From Methylobacterium sp. WSM2598 (GTDB lineage Bacteria > Pseudomonadota > Alphaproteobacteria > Rhizobiales > Beijerinckiaceae), in NCBI RefSeq assembly GCF_000379105.1, contig NZ_KB900609.1, forward strand, positions 2,159,933 through 2,223,932: DNA of 64,000 nt, in the 5' to 3' direction. A model generated the notes under the pieces. It ran no database searches, was not told the origin of the DNA, and worked only from the letters and a program-made list of their open reading frames with translations. Both the position numbers and the translations under genes were made by a program. The stretch's first letter is position 1. Every line of letters begins with the position of its first letter. Of the stretch, positions 8,890-18,498 are shown in pieces.

Positions 8890-9642
8890 TCACGCCAGCA
8901 CCGCCTCGCCGCGATGCAGCGCCTCCGCGAGGGCGGTGAAGCGGCCGTCCGGGCCGTGCAGGACCAGCGGCGGCAGGAGCGCGAACGGCGCCCGGCTGCC
9001 GCGCCGGCCCGCGATCAGCACCCGCGAGGCCGGGGTCTCGGCGCGGGGCTGGACCGGGCGCACCGCGACTGCCCCGAATCGCCCGGCGAGGGCGCGCAGG
9101 CAGGTCGGCAGCGCGTCGGCCCGGTGGATCAGCACGAGGCGGCCGCCGGGGCGCAGGAGATCCGCGCAGGTGCGCAGCCACGCGTCGAGCCCCCCTTCCG
9201 GCAGCGCGTGGGCCGCCGCGCGCGCGGCCACCGGCGAGGGCCGGTGCCCGGCGCCCTCGAAGAAGGGCGGGTTCGTCAGCACGAGATCGGCCGCGTCCGG
9301 CATCAGGCCCGCGGCGCGGCGCGCCGCGGCGGGGGCGGTGACGTCGGCTTCGAGCACGGCGACGCGCCCGGCGAGGCCGTTGGCGGCGGCGTTGGCCCGC
9401 GCGAGGGCGGCGGCCTCCCCATCCCGCTCGACCAGCACGACGCGGCAGAGCGGCGCCCGCAGGGCCACCGCGAGGCCGACCGCCCCGGTTCCGGCGCCGA
9501 GATCGTAGACGTCCCCCTCCGGCGCGCCGGCCGCCGCGGCGAGCAGCGCCGCATCCGTGCCGGCCCGGTGCGCGCCCGGCGGCGGCTGGCGCAGGCGCAG
9601 CCGACCGCCGAGCCAGGCCTGCGGCTCAGGGCCGGGCGGCAT
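8890..9642 (-). CDS. TrmN6-like tRNA1(Val) A37 N6-methyltransferase family protein
   Basis: A Rossmann-fold class I SAM-dependent methyltransferase of 250 residues. Motif I is YDLGAGTGAVG (about residues 46-56), and the adenine N6-methyltransferase motif IV is LTNPPFFEG (about 122-130). The N-terminal DAALLAAAAG and the layout match YfiC/TrmN6, which methylates A37 of tRNA1(Val), but the same architecture is shared by other small-molecule and RNA N6-methyltransferases, so the target is inferred. Its start overlaps the end of the DUF2007 gene by 17 nt, implying coupled translation. Confidence 0.8.
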   Translation of the reverse strand: MPPGPEPQAWLGGRLRLRQPPPGAHRAGTDAALLAAAAGAPEGDVYDLGAGTGAVGLAVALRAPLCRVVLVERDGEAAALARANAAANGLAGRVAVLEADVTAPAAARRAAGLMPDAADLVLTNPPFFEGAGHRPSPVAARAAAHALPEGGLDAWLRTCADLLRPGGRLVLIHRADALPTCLRALAGRFGAVAVRPVQPRAETPASRVLIAGRRGSRAPFALLPPLVLHGPDGRFTALAEALHRGEAVLA

Positions 9643-9859
9643 CGCGCAACTCGTGGGCGAGTCCCGCGTCGGTGAGCAGGCGGCGGGCCTGGGCGGCGTG
9701 GTCCCCGGGCACGAGCAGGCGGCGCGGGAAGGCGCCGATCATGCCCTCGAGGGCGCTGATGTGCGAATCGGCCACGAGCACCGGGATCGCGGCGCCCTCC
9801 AGCAGCGACTGCGCGAAGCCGATCAGCACGATGTCGTTGGTGCGCAGGATCTCGACCAT
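9626..9859 (-). CDS. DUF2007 family protein
   Basis: The 77-residue protein (MVEILRTNDIVLIGFAQSLL...) fits the DUF2007 'putative signal transducing protein' family: a small alpha/beta fold starting with a strand and a helix that selects EGAAIPVLVADSHIS, and ending in a predicted helix. Family members often sit next to tRNA or methyltransferase genes, as here, where it overlaps the TrmN6-like gene by 17 nt. No enzymatic residue is evident. Function is unknown. Confidence 0.8.
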   Translation of the reverse strand: MVEILRTNDIVLIGFAQSLLEGAAIPVLVADSHISALEGMIGAFPRRLLVPGDHAAQARRLLTDAGLAHELRDAARP

Positions 9860-9897
9860 GGCGCAGTCTTGCCCCGGCCGGGCCGGCGGCGCCAGCC

Positions 9898-10875
9898 TCA
9901 GGCGGGGAAGCGCACGCGCGTCGTCACCCCGGGCCCGCTCGTGATCTCGACCTCGCCGCCGAGCTGGCGGGCCAGCGAGCGCACGATGCGGAGGCCGAGG
10001 CTGCGGCTGGTCTCCGGGTCGAAGCCGGGCGGGAGGCCGACCCCGTCGTCCCGGATCGCCAGGTCGAGGTCGTCCCCGGCCCGGTCCAGCGTGATCGCCA
10101 CCTGCCCGCTCCGCTCGTCCGGGAAGGCGTGCTTGACCGCGTTCGTCACGGTCTCGGCGACGATGAGCGCGAGCGGGACCAGCCGGCGCAGGTCGAGGCG
10201 CACCCCCGGCGCGGCGACGTCGCAGCGGATCCGCCCGGCCGCCCCCACGGCCTCCAGCAGGTCGGCGCAGAGGTCGCGCAGCTGCTCCTCGACCGGGCGC
10301 TCCGCCGCCTGCGGGTCGTGCAGGCGGCGGTGGATGCGGGCCATCAGGGCGAGGCGTCCCTGCGCCCGCTCCAGCACCTCGACCGGGTCGCAGGGCTCGC
10401 CCTCCTGCAGGCGGCGCTGCTCCAGCCGCAGCAGGCTGGCGATGAGGCTGAGATTGTTGGCGACCCGGTGCTGCAATTCCTCGAACATGGCCGCGGAGCG
10501 GTCCCGCTCCTCGATCAGGTCGTCGAGCGTGCGGTTGAGCGCGTCGATGATCCAGAGCACGGCGCCGGTGGTGCACAGGTAGAGGCCGAGGGCGACGGCG
10601 CCGCCCGGCCAGCCCACCGGCCTCGCCGGTGCGGTGGGCCAGAACAGCAGGATCGCGGCGCCCGCGGTCAGCAGGACCGTGACCGCGCCCGCCCGCACCC
10701 CGCCCAGCACCGCGGCCGCGACCACCGCGGGGAAGAAGGTGATGAAGGGCACGCCCTGCACGCTGCTGCCGAGGGCCGCGCGCAGCGCCACGGCGGTCAG
10801 GAACAGGAGGAGGCCGATCCCGTGCCCGAGCCAGGGATTCCGGCGAAAGCGCTGCATCGCCCGGATGAGCGTCAT
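9898..10875 (-). CDS. membrane-bound HisKA_2-family sensor histidine kinase, orphan
   Basis: The 325-residue kinase has four hydrophobic helices in its first 115 residues, resembling the DUF4118 (KdpD-type) membrane domain, then a coiled linker, the phosphoacceptor segment ELQHRVANNLSLIASL (His near residue 136) typical of HisKA_2/HWE kinases, and an ATPase domain with N-box ETVTNAVKHAF and G1 box DDGVGLPPGFD. The start at 10875 is set by the first membrane helix; upstream codons are Arg-rich and unlikely to be translated. There is no response regulator beside it. Kinases of this family feed PhyR in alphaproteobacteria, and phyR lies at 40.6 kb, but a link is inference. Confidence 0.85.
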   Translation of the reverse strand: MTLIRAMQRFRRNPWLGHGIGLLLFLTAVALRAALGSSVQGVPFITFFPAVVAAAVLGGVRAGAVTVLLTAGAAILLFWPTAPARPVGWPGGAVALGLYLCTTGAVLWIIDALNRTLDDLIEERDRSAAMFEELQHRVANNLSLIASLLRLEQRRLQEGEPCDPVEVLERAQGRLALMARIHRRLHDPQAAERPVEEQLRDLCADLLEAVGAAGRIRCDVAAPGVRLDLRRLVPLALIVAETVTNAVKHAFPDERSGQVAITLDRAGDDLDLAIRDDGVGLPPGFDPETSRSLGLRIVRSLARQLGGEVEITSGPGVTTRVRFPA

Positions 10876-11231
10876 GGCCGCATCCCGCCCCGATGCGCGG
10901 CGTCGCCGCGCGCCGCGGCCCCGGCGCGTCCGCACGCGGCCGGCCGGAGCCCCTGATCCGCCTCAGGATTTCGACGCTCAACCAACACGTTTATACCCTC
11001 GGAACTGCTTAGCAGTCCGAGCAGCGGCCCGGAAGCCCGCTGCGGGCCGACCGGCCTGCTTCCCTAATCCGCTGCGGGCTGCCGGGCTGGCGAATTGACG
11101 ATTGTTGACAATCGTCAATTTCAGGATAGGGTCCCGCCGCAGCAGCCGGGCCGGACGGACCGCGGTCATCCGCCCCTCGGCCGGGGCCGGTCCCGGCCCG
11201 GCTGCGGCACCTCTCTCGCGGAGCCGCCGGC
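10876..11231. other. divergent control region between kinase and efflux genes
   Basis: No credible gene. The region separates the leftward histidine kinase gene from the rightward efflux operon and carries a perfect 13-bp palindrome at 11093-11120. Several GC-rich stem-loop-like repeats (CTGCGGGC, GGCCTGC) lie between 11030 and 11090. Confidence 0.7.
11093..11120. promoter_or_regulatory. perfect palindrome, probable TetR operator of the efflux operon
   Basis: AATTGACGATTGT (11093-11105) and its exact complement (11108-11120) are separated by TG. It contains overlapping TTGACA-like hexamers, so a bound repressor would cover a -35 box. A TetR-family gene ends the efflux operon, and TetR regulators of RND pumps bind such 24-30-bp palindromes. 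The AT-rich arms stand out in this GC-rich DNA. Confidence 0.65.
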
Positions 11232-12329
11232 ATGGCACGCCCCTTGGTGACCCCGATCCGCCTCGCCGCCGCCCTCGGCTGGCTCGCCCTCGCGGGCTGC
11301 GACGAGCAGAAGGCGCCGGCCGCGGGGGAGGGCAGCGGGGCCAGGCCGGTCCTGGTCCAGCGCGCCACCTTCGAGGACCGGGTGCCGAGCCGCACCTTCG
11401 TGGGCACGATCCGGCCGCGCATCGAGAGCGATCTCGGCTTCCGGGTGCAAGGGAAGATCGAGACGCGCCTCGTGAATGTCGGCGACGTGGTGCGGGCGGG
11501 CCAGCCCCTGGCGCGGCTCGACGAGGTCGACCTGCGCCTCCAGACCGAGCAGGCGCAGGCCGAACTCGCCGCCGCCACGGCGTCCCTGGCCCAGGCCGAG
11601 GCGGATCTGCGGCGCACCGCCACGCTGGCCGGCCAGGGCTGGAGCGCCGCCGCCTCCCTCGACCGCCAGAAGGCGGCGGCCGAGGAGGCGCGCGGCCGGC
11701 TGCTGCGGGCCGAGCGCGCCCTGATGCTCGCCCGCAACGCCGTCTCCTACGCGGTGCTGGCGGCGGACGCGGACGGGGTCGTGACCGCGGCCCTGGTCGA
11801 GCCCGGGCAGGTGGTGGCGCCGGGCCAGGCCGCGATCCGCCTCGCCCGCACGGCCGAGAAGGAGGCGGTGATCGCTGTCCCCGAGGCCCTGATCGGGCAG
11901 GTGCGGGAGGGCGCCGCCACGGTCGGCCTGTGGTCCGACCCGAAGGCGAAGCTCGCGGCGCGGCTGCGCGAACTCGCGCCGGCGGCCGACGCGGCCACCC
12001 GCACCTACCTCGCCCGCTTCTCGCTTCCCGACGCCGATGCGCGGGTCCAGCTCGGCATGACCGCCACCGTGACGCTGTCCGGCGCCTCGGCCGAGCGGAT
12101 CGTCCGCGTCCCGCTCTCGGCCCTGTACAATCAGGGCGGCGGGCCGGCGGTCTGGACCGTGGACGAGGCCGGCGGGCTCAGCCTCAAGCCGGTCACCGTC
12201 GCCGCCTACGAGGCGCAGGACGCGCTCGTCGCGGGCGGACTCGCGGAGGGTGAGCGGTTCGTGCGCCTGGGCGTGCACAAGCTCGATGCCGGGCAGCGCG
12301 TGCGCGTCGTCGACGCGCTGCGCTTCTGA
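11232..12329 (+). CDS. RND efflux periplasmic adaptor subunit (membrane fusion protein), lipoprotein
   Basis: The 365-residue adaptor links an inner-membrane RND pump to an outer-membrane channel. It starts with a lipoprotein signal (LAALGWLALAGC, Cys near residue 22), followed by the barrel-sandwich and lipoyl-type half motifs (FRVQGKIETRLVNVGDVVRAG), an alpha-hairpin (about residues 95-160) and beta-barrel and membrane-proximal domains. It is followed 17 nt later by the RND permease and then a TetR gene in one transcription unit. No TolC-type channel gene is present, so it must borrow one. Confidence 0.93.
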   Translation: MARPLVTPIRLAAALGWLALAGCDEQKAPAAGEGSGARPVLVQRATFEDRVPSRTFVGTIRPRIESDLGFRVQGKIETRLVNVGDVVRAGQPLARLDEVDLRLQTEQAQAELAAATASLAQAEADLRRTATLAGQGWSAAASLDRQKAAAEEARGRLLRAERALMLARNAVSYAVLAADADGVVTAALVEPGQVVAPGQAAIRLARTAEKEAVIAVPEALIGQVREGAATVGLWSDPKAKLAARLRELAPAADAATRTYLARFSLPDADARVQLGMTATVTLSGASAERIVRVPLSALYNQGGGPAVWTVDEAGGLSLKPVTVAAYEAQDALVAGGLAEGERFVRLGVHKLDAGQRVRVVDALRF

Positions 12330-12345
12330 CCGGGGGAAGGGTCCG

Positions 12346-15300
12346 ATGCCGCGCCTCAACCTCTCCGCCTGGGCGGTCCAGCACCGGGCCGTGGTGCTGT
12401 TCCTGATCCTGGCGGTCGCGCTCAGCGGCAGCCTCGCCTTCCTGCGCCTCGGCCGGGCGGAGGACCCGAACTTCACCATCAAGGTCGCGGTGGTCACCGT
12501 GCTCTGGCCCGGCGCCACCGCCCGCGAGATGCAGGACCAGGTCGCCGACCGGATCGAGAAGAAGCTGCAGACGCTGCCCTATTTCGAGAAGGTGGTCACC
12601 TTCTCGAAGCCCTCCTTCGCGGCCCTGCAGGTGACCTTCCGGGACAGCACCCCGGGCGCGCTGGTGCCGTCCCTGTTCTATCAGATCCGCAAGAAGCTCG
12701 ACGACGCGCGCGGCGACCTTCCGGCCGGGATCATCGGCCCGAACGTGAACGACGAGTACGGCGACGTCGACTCGATCCTCTCCATGCTGACCGGCGAGGG
12801 CGCCGACTACGCGCAGTTGAAGAAGGTCGCCGAGGGCCTGCGTCAGCGCCTGCTCAAGGTGGACGGCGTCGTCAAGGTCAACCTCTACGGCGTGCAGGAC
12901 GAGCGCATCTTCGTCGAATTCAGTCACGCCAAGCTCGCCACCCTCGGGATCACGCCCCAGACCCTGTTCGACTCGCTCGGGCGGCAGAATGCGGTGACGC
13001 CCGCCGGGACGGTCGAGAGCGCGGCGCAGCGCATCCCGCTGCGCGTCACCGGCGCCCTCGACGGGGTGCAGGCGGTCGCCGAGACGCCGGTCGAGGCGGG
13101 GGGGCGCACCTTCCGGCTCGGCGACGTCGCGACGGTGACGCGGGGCTTCGTCGACCCGCCCGACTTCCTGGTGCGGCAGATGGGCAAGCCCGCCCTCGGG
13201 ATCGGCGTGGTGATGGCGCGGGGCGCCAACATCATGGCCTTCGGCGCGGGCGTCGAGGCGGCCTCGCGCGAGTTCATGGCGGCGGTGCCGCAGGGGATCG
13301 ACCTGACGCGGGTGGCCGACCAGCCCAAGGTGGTGGACGAGGCGATGTTCGAGTTCGAGCGCTCCTTCGCGGAGGCGCTGGTGATCGTGCTCGCCGTGAG
13401 CTTCCTCTCGCTCGGCTGGCGCACCGGCATCGTGGTGGCGCTCTCGGTGCCGCTGGTGCTCGCCCTCACCTTCGTGGTGATGCAGGCCCTCGGCATCGAC
13501 CTCCACCGCATCACCCTCGGGGCCCTGATCATCGCCCTCGGGCTCCTCGTCGACGACGCCATCATCGCGGTCGAGATGATGGTGGTGAAGATGGAGCAGG
13601 GCTGGGACCGGCTGCGCGCCGCGGCCTTCGCCTGGGACTCGACCGCCTTCCCGATGCTGACCGGCACCCTGGTCACGGTGGCGGGATTCCTGCCGGTCGG
13701 CTTCGCCAACTCGTCGGTCGGCGAGTACGCGGGCGGCATCTTCTGGGTGGTGGCGATCGCCCTCGTCGCCTCCTGGTTCGTGGCGGTCCTGTTCACGCCC
13801 TATCTGGGCGTGCTGCTGCTGCCGAAGGACCTCGCCAAGCACGGGGCCCACCAGGATCCCGACGCGCTCTACGACACGCGGCTCTACCGGGGGCTGCGGC
13901 GGCTGATCCGGGCCTGCACGCGCCGGCGCCTCGCGACCGTGCTGGCGACCTGCGGGATCTTCGTCGCCGCCATGGTCGGATTCGGCCACGTGCAGCAGCA
14001 ATTCTTCCCGCTCTCGGAGCGGCCGGAGCTCTTCCTGCAGCTGCGCCTGCCGCAGGGCAGCGCGATCGGGACCACGACCGCCGCCGTGCGGGAGGCCGAG
14101 GCGCTGCTCGGACGGGACGATCCCGACATCGCGACCTACACGGCCTATGTCGGGCAGGGCAGCCCGCGCTTCTGGCTCGGCCTCAACCCGGAACTGCCGA
14201 ACGAGGCCTACGCGGAGATCGTCGTCGTCGCCCGCGGGGTCGAGGCGCGCGAGCGGGTCAAGGCCCGGATCGAGGCGGCTTTGGCGGCCGGCGCCCTGTC
14301 TCAGGCCCGGGTGCGGGTCGACCGCTTCAATTTCGGCCCGCCGGTGGGCTTCCCCGTGCAGTTCCGCGTCGTCGGCCCCGATCCGGCGCGGGTGCGCGAA
14401 CTCGCCTATAAGGTGCGCGACCTCGTTCGTCTCAACCGAGACGTCGTGGAGCCGCAGCTCGACTGGAACGAGATGACCCCCTCCCTGCGCCTCGTCGTCG
14501 ACCAGGAGCGGGCCCGGGCGCTCGGCCTCAACGTCCAGGACGTGGGGCAGACGCTGCAGACGCTGCTCTCCGGGATCACCGTGACGACGGTGCGCGACGG
14601 CGTCGAGCAGGTCGGCGTGGTCGCCCGCGCGGTGCCGGCCGAGCGGCTCGATCTCGGCCGCATCGGCGACCTGACGGTGGTGTCGAGGGGCGGGGTGCCG
14701 GTGCCGGTGGCGCAGGTGGCCCGGCTCGACTTTAGCCACGAGGAGCCGATCCTGTGGCGGCGCAACCGCGACATGGCGATCACGGTGCGCGCCGACGTGG
14801 TCGACGGGGTCCAGCCGCCGGACGTGACGAGCGCCATCTGGCCCGGCCTCAAGCCGCTCCGCGACGCGCTCGAACCCGGCTACCGGATCGAGATCGGCGG
14901 CGCGGTCGAGGAATCGGAGAAGGCCAACGCCTCGCTGTTCATCCTCTTCCCGGTCATGATCCTGGCGATGCTGACGCTGCTGATGCTGCAGCTGCAGAGC
15001 TTCTCGCGCCTGATCCTGGTCTTCCTGACGGCGCCGCTCGGGCTGATCGGCGCCTCGCTCGGCCTCAACGTCGCGGCCAAGCCCTTCGGCTTCGTGGCCC
15101 TGCTCGGCCTGATCGCGCTCGCCGGCATGATCATGCGCAACGCGGTCATCCTGGTCGACCAGATCGAGGCCGACGTGGCGGCGGGCCGCCACCGCCGCGG
15201 CGAGGCCATCGTCGAGGCGACCGTGCGCCGGGCCCGGCCGGTGATCCTGACCGCGCTGGCCGCGATCCTGGCGATGATCCCGCTCACCCACAGCGCCTTC

Positions 15301-15471
15301 TGGGGACCGATGGCGATCACCATCATGGGCGGCCTGTTCGTGGCGACCTTCCTGACCCTGTTCTTCTTCCCCGCCCTCTACGCCCTCTGGTACCGCAAGC
15401 GCCTCGACGAGGCTGGACAACCGGCGCCGGTGCGGCAGACTGTCGTGCCGCTGGCGATGGCGGCCGAATGA
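12346..15471 (+). CDS. RND family efflux permease (AcrB/HAE1-like)
   Basis: The 1041-residue proton-driven exporter has the expected duplicated plan: helix TM1 (AVVLFLILAVALSGSLAFL), a large periplasmic domain with the WPGATAREMQDQV block, helices TM2-6, then the second half. The TM4 proton-relay aspartates are in LLVDDAIIAVEMM (about residues 400-410), and the TM10 lysine region is replaced by ALAGMIMRNAVILVDQIE. GGGGGAAGG precedes the ATG at 12346. It works with the adaptor just upstream. Substrates cannot be told from sequence. Confidence 0.95.
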   Translation: MPRLNLSAWAVQHRAVVLFLILAVALSGSLAFLRLGRAEDPNFTIKVAVVTVLWPGATAREMQDQVADRIEKKLQTLPYFEKVVTFSKPSFAALQVTFRDSTPGALVPSLFYQIRKKLDDARGDLPAGIIGPNVNDEYGDVDSILSMLTGEGADYAQLKKVAEGLRQRLLKVDGVVKVNLYGVQDERIFVEFSHAKLATLGITPQTLFDSLGRQNAVTPAGTVESAAQRIPLRVTGALDGVQAVAETPVEAGGRTFRLGDVATVTRGFVDPPDFLVRQMGKPALGIGVVMARGANIMAFGAGVEAASREFMAAVPQGIDLTRVADQPKVVDEAMFEFERSFAEALVIVLAVSFLSLGWRTGIVVALSVPLVLALTFVVMQALGIDLHRITLGALIIALGLLVDDAIIAVEMMVVKMEQGWDRLRAAAFAWDSTAFPMLTGTLVTVAGFLPVGFANSSVGEYAGGIFWVVAIALVASWFVAVLFTPYLGVLLLPKDLAKHGAHQDPDALYDTRLYRGLRRLIRACTRRRLATVLATCGIFVAAMVGFGHVQQQFFPLSERPELFLQLRLPQGSAIGTTTAAVREAEALLGRDDPDIATYTAYVGQGSPRFWLGLNPELPNEAYAEIVVVARGVEARERVKARIEAALAAGALSQARVRVDRFNFGPPVGFPVQFRVVGPDPARVRELAYKVRDLVRLNRDVVEPQLDWNEMTPSLRLVVDQERARALGLNVQDVGQTLQTLLSGITVTTVRDGVEQVGVVARAVPAERLDLGRIGDLTVVSRGGVPVPVAQVARLDFSHEEPILWRRNRDMAITVRADVVDGVQPPDVTSAIWPGLKPLRDALEPGYRIEIGGAVEESEKANASLFILFPVMILAMLTLLMLQLQSFSRLILVFLTAPLGLIGASLGLNVAAKPFGFVALLGLIALAGMIMRNAVILVDQIEADVAAGRHRRGEAIVEATVRRARPVILTALAAILAMIPLTHSAFWGPMAITIMGGLFVATFLTLFFFPALYALWYRKRLDEAGQPAPVRQTVVPLAMAAE

Positions 15472-15522
15472 CAGGACCCCGACATCCCGGGCCGCGACGC
15501 GGCCGCAGAGCGTAACCCGCGC

Positions 15523-16140
15523 ATGACGACACGGAACCTCATCCGGGAGCCCGAGGGCGCAGGGTCCGGCGACCTGCGCTGCCGGATCCTGGCGATCGCG
15601 GAGCGCCTGTTCCGCGACCTCGGCTATCGCAAGACCACGGTGGCCGACATCGCCGCGGACCTGCGCATGAGCCCCGGCAACGTCTACCGCTTCTTCCCCT
15701 CGAAGAAGGCCCTCAACGAGGCGGTGGCGGACCGGCTGCTGACCGAACTCGGGACGGAGCTGGAGCGCATCGCCGCGCAATCCGAGGTTCCGGCCTCCGC
15801 CCGGCTGCGCGCGCTCCTCACCACGATGCACCACCGCAACGCCAGCCAGTTCACCGCCAACCGCCGCATGCACGAGATGGTCGAGGTGGCGATGGCGGAG
15901 AGCTGGGAGGTGGTGCACCGCCACATCGACCGGGTCGACCGCATCCTCTGCCGCCTCGTGGCCGAGGGGGCCGCGTCCGGCGAATTCGACGTCTGCGACC
16001 CGATGGCGGCGGCGCGCTGCGTCCAGACCGCCTTCGTGCGCTTCTGCCACCCGGCGCTGATCGCCCAATGCGCCGACGAGGTCGGCCCGACCCTGGAGCA
16101 GATGATCGACTTCCTCCTCGCGGGCCTGCGGGCGCGCTGA
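15523..16140 (+). CDS. TetR/AcrR family transcriptional regulator
   Basis: The 205-residue protein has the N-terminal TetR helix-turn-helix (RILAIAERLFRDLGY, TTVADIAADLRMSPGNVYRFF at about residues 25-60) and a helical ligand-binding C-terminal domain. It lies 51 nt downstream of the efflux permease, so it is probably transcribed with the pump it represses, with the 11093 palindrome as the likely operator. Being last in the operon would give autoregulation. The inducing ligand is unknown. Confidence 0.92.
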   Translation: MTTRNLIREPEGAGSGDLRCRILAIAERLFRDLGYRKTTVADIAADLRMSPGNVYRFFPSKKALNEAVADRLLTELGTELERIAAQSEVPASARLRALLTTMHHRNASQFTANRRMHEMVEVAMAESWEVVHRHIDRVDRILCRLVAEGAASGEFDVCDPMAAARCVQTAFVRFCHPALIAQCADEVGPTLEQMIDFLLAGLRAR

Positions 16141-16278
16141 CCCGCCGCCCCACTTGCGGCAAGCTTGCGTGTTGCCGCCGGGGCGGAACGCGTGCAAAGG
16201 GGCAGGTGCGCCGCGGGCGGGGAGACGTTGTCCCGGGCCCGGCGGCGGGGGCCTCACCTCATCGGAGATCTGCCGCGC

Positions 16279-17316
16279 GTGGGCGTCGTCATCCCCCTCG
16301 AAGACACCTCCTCCGATCCGGAGGCGAGCCTCAACGACCTCGTCGCGCTGGTCGCGAGCGGGATGGAGCGGGTGAACGCGATGATCCTGTCGCGCACCGG
16401 CTCGGACGTCGCGATGATCCCGGAGGTGGCCAACCACCTGATCGCCTCGGGCGGCAAGCGCCTGCGGCCGATCCTGACGCTCGCGACGGCCCAGCTCTGC
16501 GGCTACCGGGCGGGGGAGGCCGGCCGCGACGGCGACGTGAAGCTCGCCGCCAGCGTCGAGTTCATGCACACGGCGACGCTCCTGCACGACGACGTGGTGG
16601 ACGAGAGCGACATGCGCCGCGGCCGCGTCGCCGCGCGGATCAAGTGGGGCAACCAGGCGAGCGTGTTGGTCGGCGACTTCCTGCTCGGCCAAGCCTTCAA
16701 GATGATGGTGGAGGTGGGCAGCCTGCGCGCCCTCGACATCCTCTCCTCGGCCGCCGCGGTGATCGCCGAGGGCGAGGTGATGCAGCTCGGCGCGGCCAAG
16801 AACACCGAGACGACCGAGGACGAGTACCTGGCGGTGATCCGCGCCAAGACCGCGGAGCTGTTCGCGGCGGCCTGCGAGGTCGGCCCGGTCCTGGCGGAGC
16901 GGCCGAAATCCGAGGCGGCGGCCTGCCGCAGCTACGGGATGAATCTCGGCGTCGCCTTCCAGCTGATCGACGACGCCCTCGATTACGGCGGCACCAGCGC
17001 GGCGCTCGGCAAGAACGTCGGCGACGATTTCCGCGAGGGCAAGATCACGCTGCCGGTCGTGCTGTCCTTCCGGCGCGGCTCGGCGGAGGAGCGCGCCTTC
17101 TGGCGCCGCACCCTGGAGCAGGGCGAGATCGACGAGGCGCGCGACCTCGACACCGCGATCGGCATCATGCGCCGCCACCGGGCCCTGGAGGACACGGTCG
17201 AGCGGGCGCGCCACTACGGGGCCATCGCCCGCGACGCGCTGGCGCTCTTCCCCGACGCGCCGATGAAGCGGGCGCTGCTGCAGGCCGTGGATTTCTGCAT
17301 CGCCCGGGCGCGCTGA
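16279..17316 (+). CDS. polyprenyl (octaprenyl/decaprenyl) diphosphate synthase
   Basis: The 345-residue trans-prenyltransferase makes the long isoprenoid chain of ubiquinone. The first aspartate-rich motif is LLHDDVVDESD (about residue 104) and the second is LIDDALDY (about residue 230); the GGKRLRP substrate motif is near residue 60. I choose the GTG at 16279 because known family members begin near this VIPLED sequence; the frame is open upstream but Arg-rich. Chain length (C40 or C50) cannot be settled from sequence; Methylobacterium uses ubiquinone-10. It is convergent with ispE, another isoprenoid gene. Confidence 0.93.
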   Translation: MGVVIPLEDTSSDPEASLNDLVALVASGMERVNAMILSRTGSDVAMIPEVANHLIASGGKRLRPILTLATAQLCGYRAGEAGRDGDVKLAASVEFMHTATLLHDDVVDESDMRRGRVAARIKWGNQASVLVGDFLLGQAFKMMVEVGSLRALDILSSAAAVIAEGEVMQLGAAKNTETTEDEYLAVIRAKTAELFAAACEVGPVLAERPKSEAAACRSYGMNLGVAFQLIDDALDYGGTSAALGKNVGDDFREGKITLPVVLSFRRGSAEERAFWRRTLEQGEIDEARDLDTAIGIMRRHRALEDTVERARHYGAIARDALALFPDAPMKRALLQAVDFCIARAR

Positions 17317-17449
17317 GGGTCGGGATCGGCGAGGATCCCGCCGGCCGGATTCCTCGGGATCCGGGCCGCCCAAGGACGCGCGCGAGGGCGCGGCGCCGGC
17401 CGCGGACCTCGCGAGGCCGGCAGGCGCGGGGCGCGCAGGTCCCCGGGCT

Positions 17450-18343
17450 TCAGCGCAGGATCGTGGCGCGGACCCACCAGCCCGGCCGCGCCCGCGCGAT
17501 CGCGCGGGCCGCCTGGGCGGCGCGGCCGCGATGCGCGAACAGGCCGAACACCGTCGCGCCCGAGCCCGACATCCGGGCGAGCCGGCAGCCGGGCCGCTCG
17601 CGCAGGGCGCCGAGCGCCTCGCCGATGACCGGCGCCACCGTCAGGGCGGGCGCTTCGAGGTCGTTGCGGGCCGGGCCGATCAGCGCGAGCAGCGCCGCGC
17701 CGTCGAGCCGCGGACCGATCGTCGGATGCGGCACCGACGCGGCCGGGTTGGCCTCGCCGACCTTCAGCCCGAGGGCCCGGAAGACCGGTGCGGTCTCGAC
17801 CGGCACGCCGGGATTGATCAGCACGGCGGGCAGGCCCGGCAGGGCGAGCGCCGGTCCGATCGCCTCGCCGGCGCCCCGCATCATCCGGGCGCGCGGGTCG
17901 AGGCAGACCGGCACGTCCGCCCCGGTGCCGCGCGCCGCCTCGATCAGGGCCGGGTGATCGGCCGGCAGGCCGTTCAGGCGCCCGAGCAGGCGCAGGGCCG
18001 CGGCCGCGTCCGACGAGCCGCCGCCGATGCCGGCGGCCACGGGCAGCCGCTTCACCAGCGAGAACCGCCCCGTCGCGAGGCCGGGGACCAGGGCGGCGAG
18101 GCGACGGGCCGCGCGGAGCACGAGGTTGTCGGCCGTCGGGCCGGCGGGCCCGGCCGTCGGGCCGGAGACCGCCAGCGCGAGGTCCGGGCCGGGCTCCAGC
18201 GTCAGCGTGTCGCCGACCCCCGCGAAGGCCACCAGGCTTTCGAGGGCGTGATAGCCGTCCTCCGGTCGCCGGCCGAGGACGTGCAGCGTGAGGTTGATCT
18301 TCGCGGGAGCGCGGGTGGTCGGGCAGGTGGTCGGGGACGTCAC
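17450..18343 (-). CDS. ispE: 4-diphosphocytidyl-2-C-methyl-D-erythritol kinase
   Basis: This GHMP kinase of the non-mevalonate (MEP) pathway phosphorylates CDP-ME with ATP. The 297-residue protein shows the N-terminal [14 protein letters not shown] motif (Lys15 region), the ATP-binding GHMP loop [13 protein letters not shown] (about residues 103-115) and the catalytic aspartate in [10 protein letters not shown] (about residue 143). It reads leftwards downstream of the TPR protein gene, with a 240-nt gap that contains a hairpin, so it probably has its own promoter. Confidence 0.95.
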   Translation of the reverse strand: MTSPTTCPTTRAPAKINLTLHVLGRRPEDGYHALESLVAFAGVGDTLTLEPGPDLALAVSGPTAGPAGPTADNLVLRAARRLAALVPGLATGRFSLVKRLPVAAGIGGGSSDAAAALRLLGRLNGLPADHPALIEAARGTGADVPVCLDPRARMMRGAGEAIGPALALPGLPAVLINPGVPVETAPVFRALGLKVGEANPAASVPHPTIGPRLDGAALLALIGPARNDLEAPALTVAPVIGEALGALRERPGCRLARMSGSGATVFGLFAHRGRAAQAARAIARARPGWWVRATILR

Positions 18344-18498
18344 GGTCGGGCTCGTGGGGCTGCGCGACCGGAACGCCGGGCGGGCTCGGGTGTCCCGCCC
18401 TGGCGGAGGCTGTCCGCGACGGCCGCAAGTCTCGAGAGGATAGCGCGGGGCCGGTGCGGCCCCGCGCGTCCGGGAGCGAAGGAGGCGAGAGCGTATTC

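Noticed and set aside
12193..17373. A 1726-codon open frame on the reverse strand across the RND, TetR and prenyl synthase genes
   Set aside because: It is antisense to three well-supported genes, has His/Asp/Gly-rich low-complexity composition, and arises because high GC at third codon positions removes stops.
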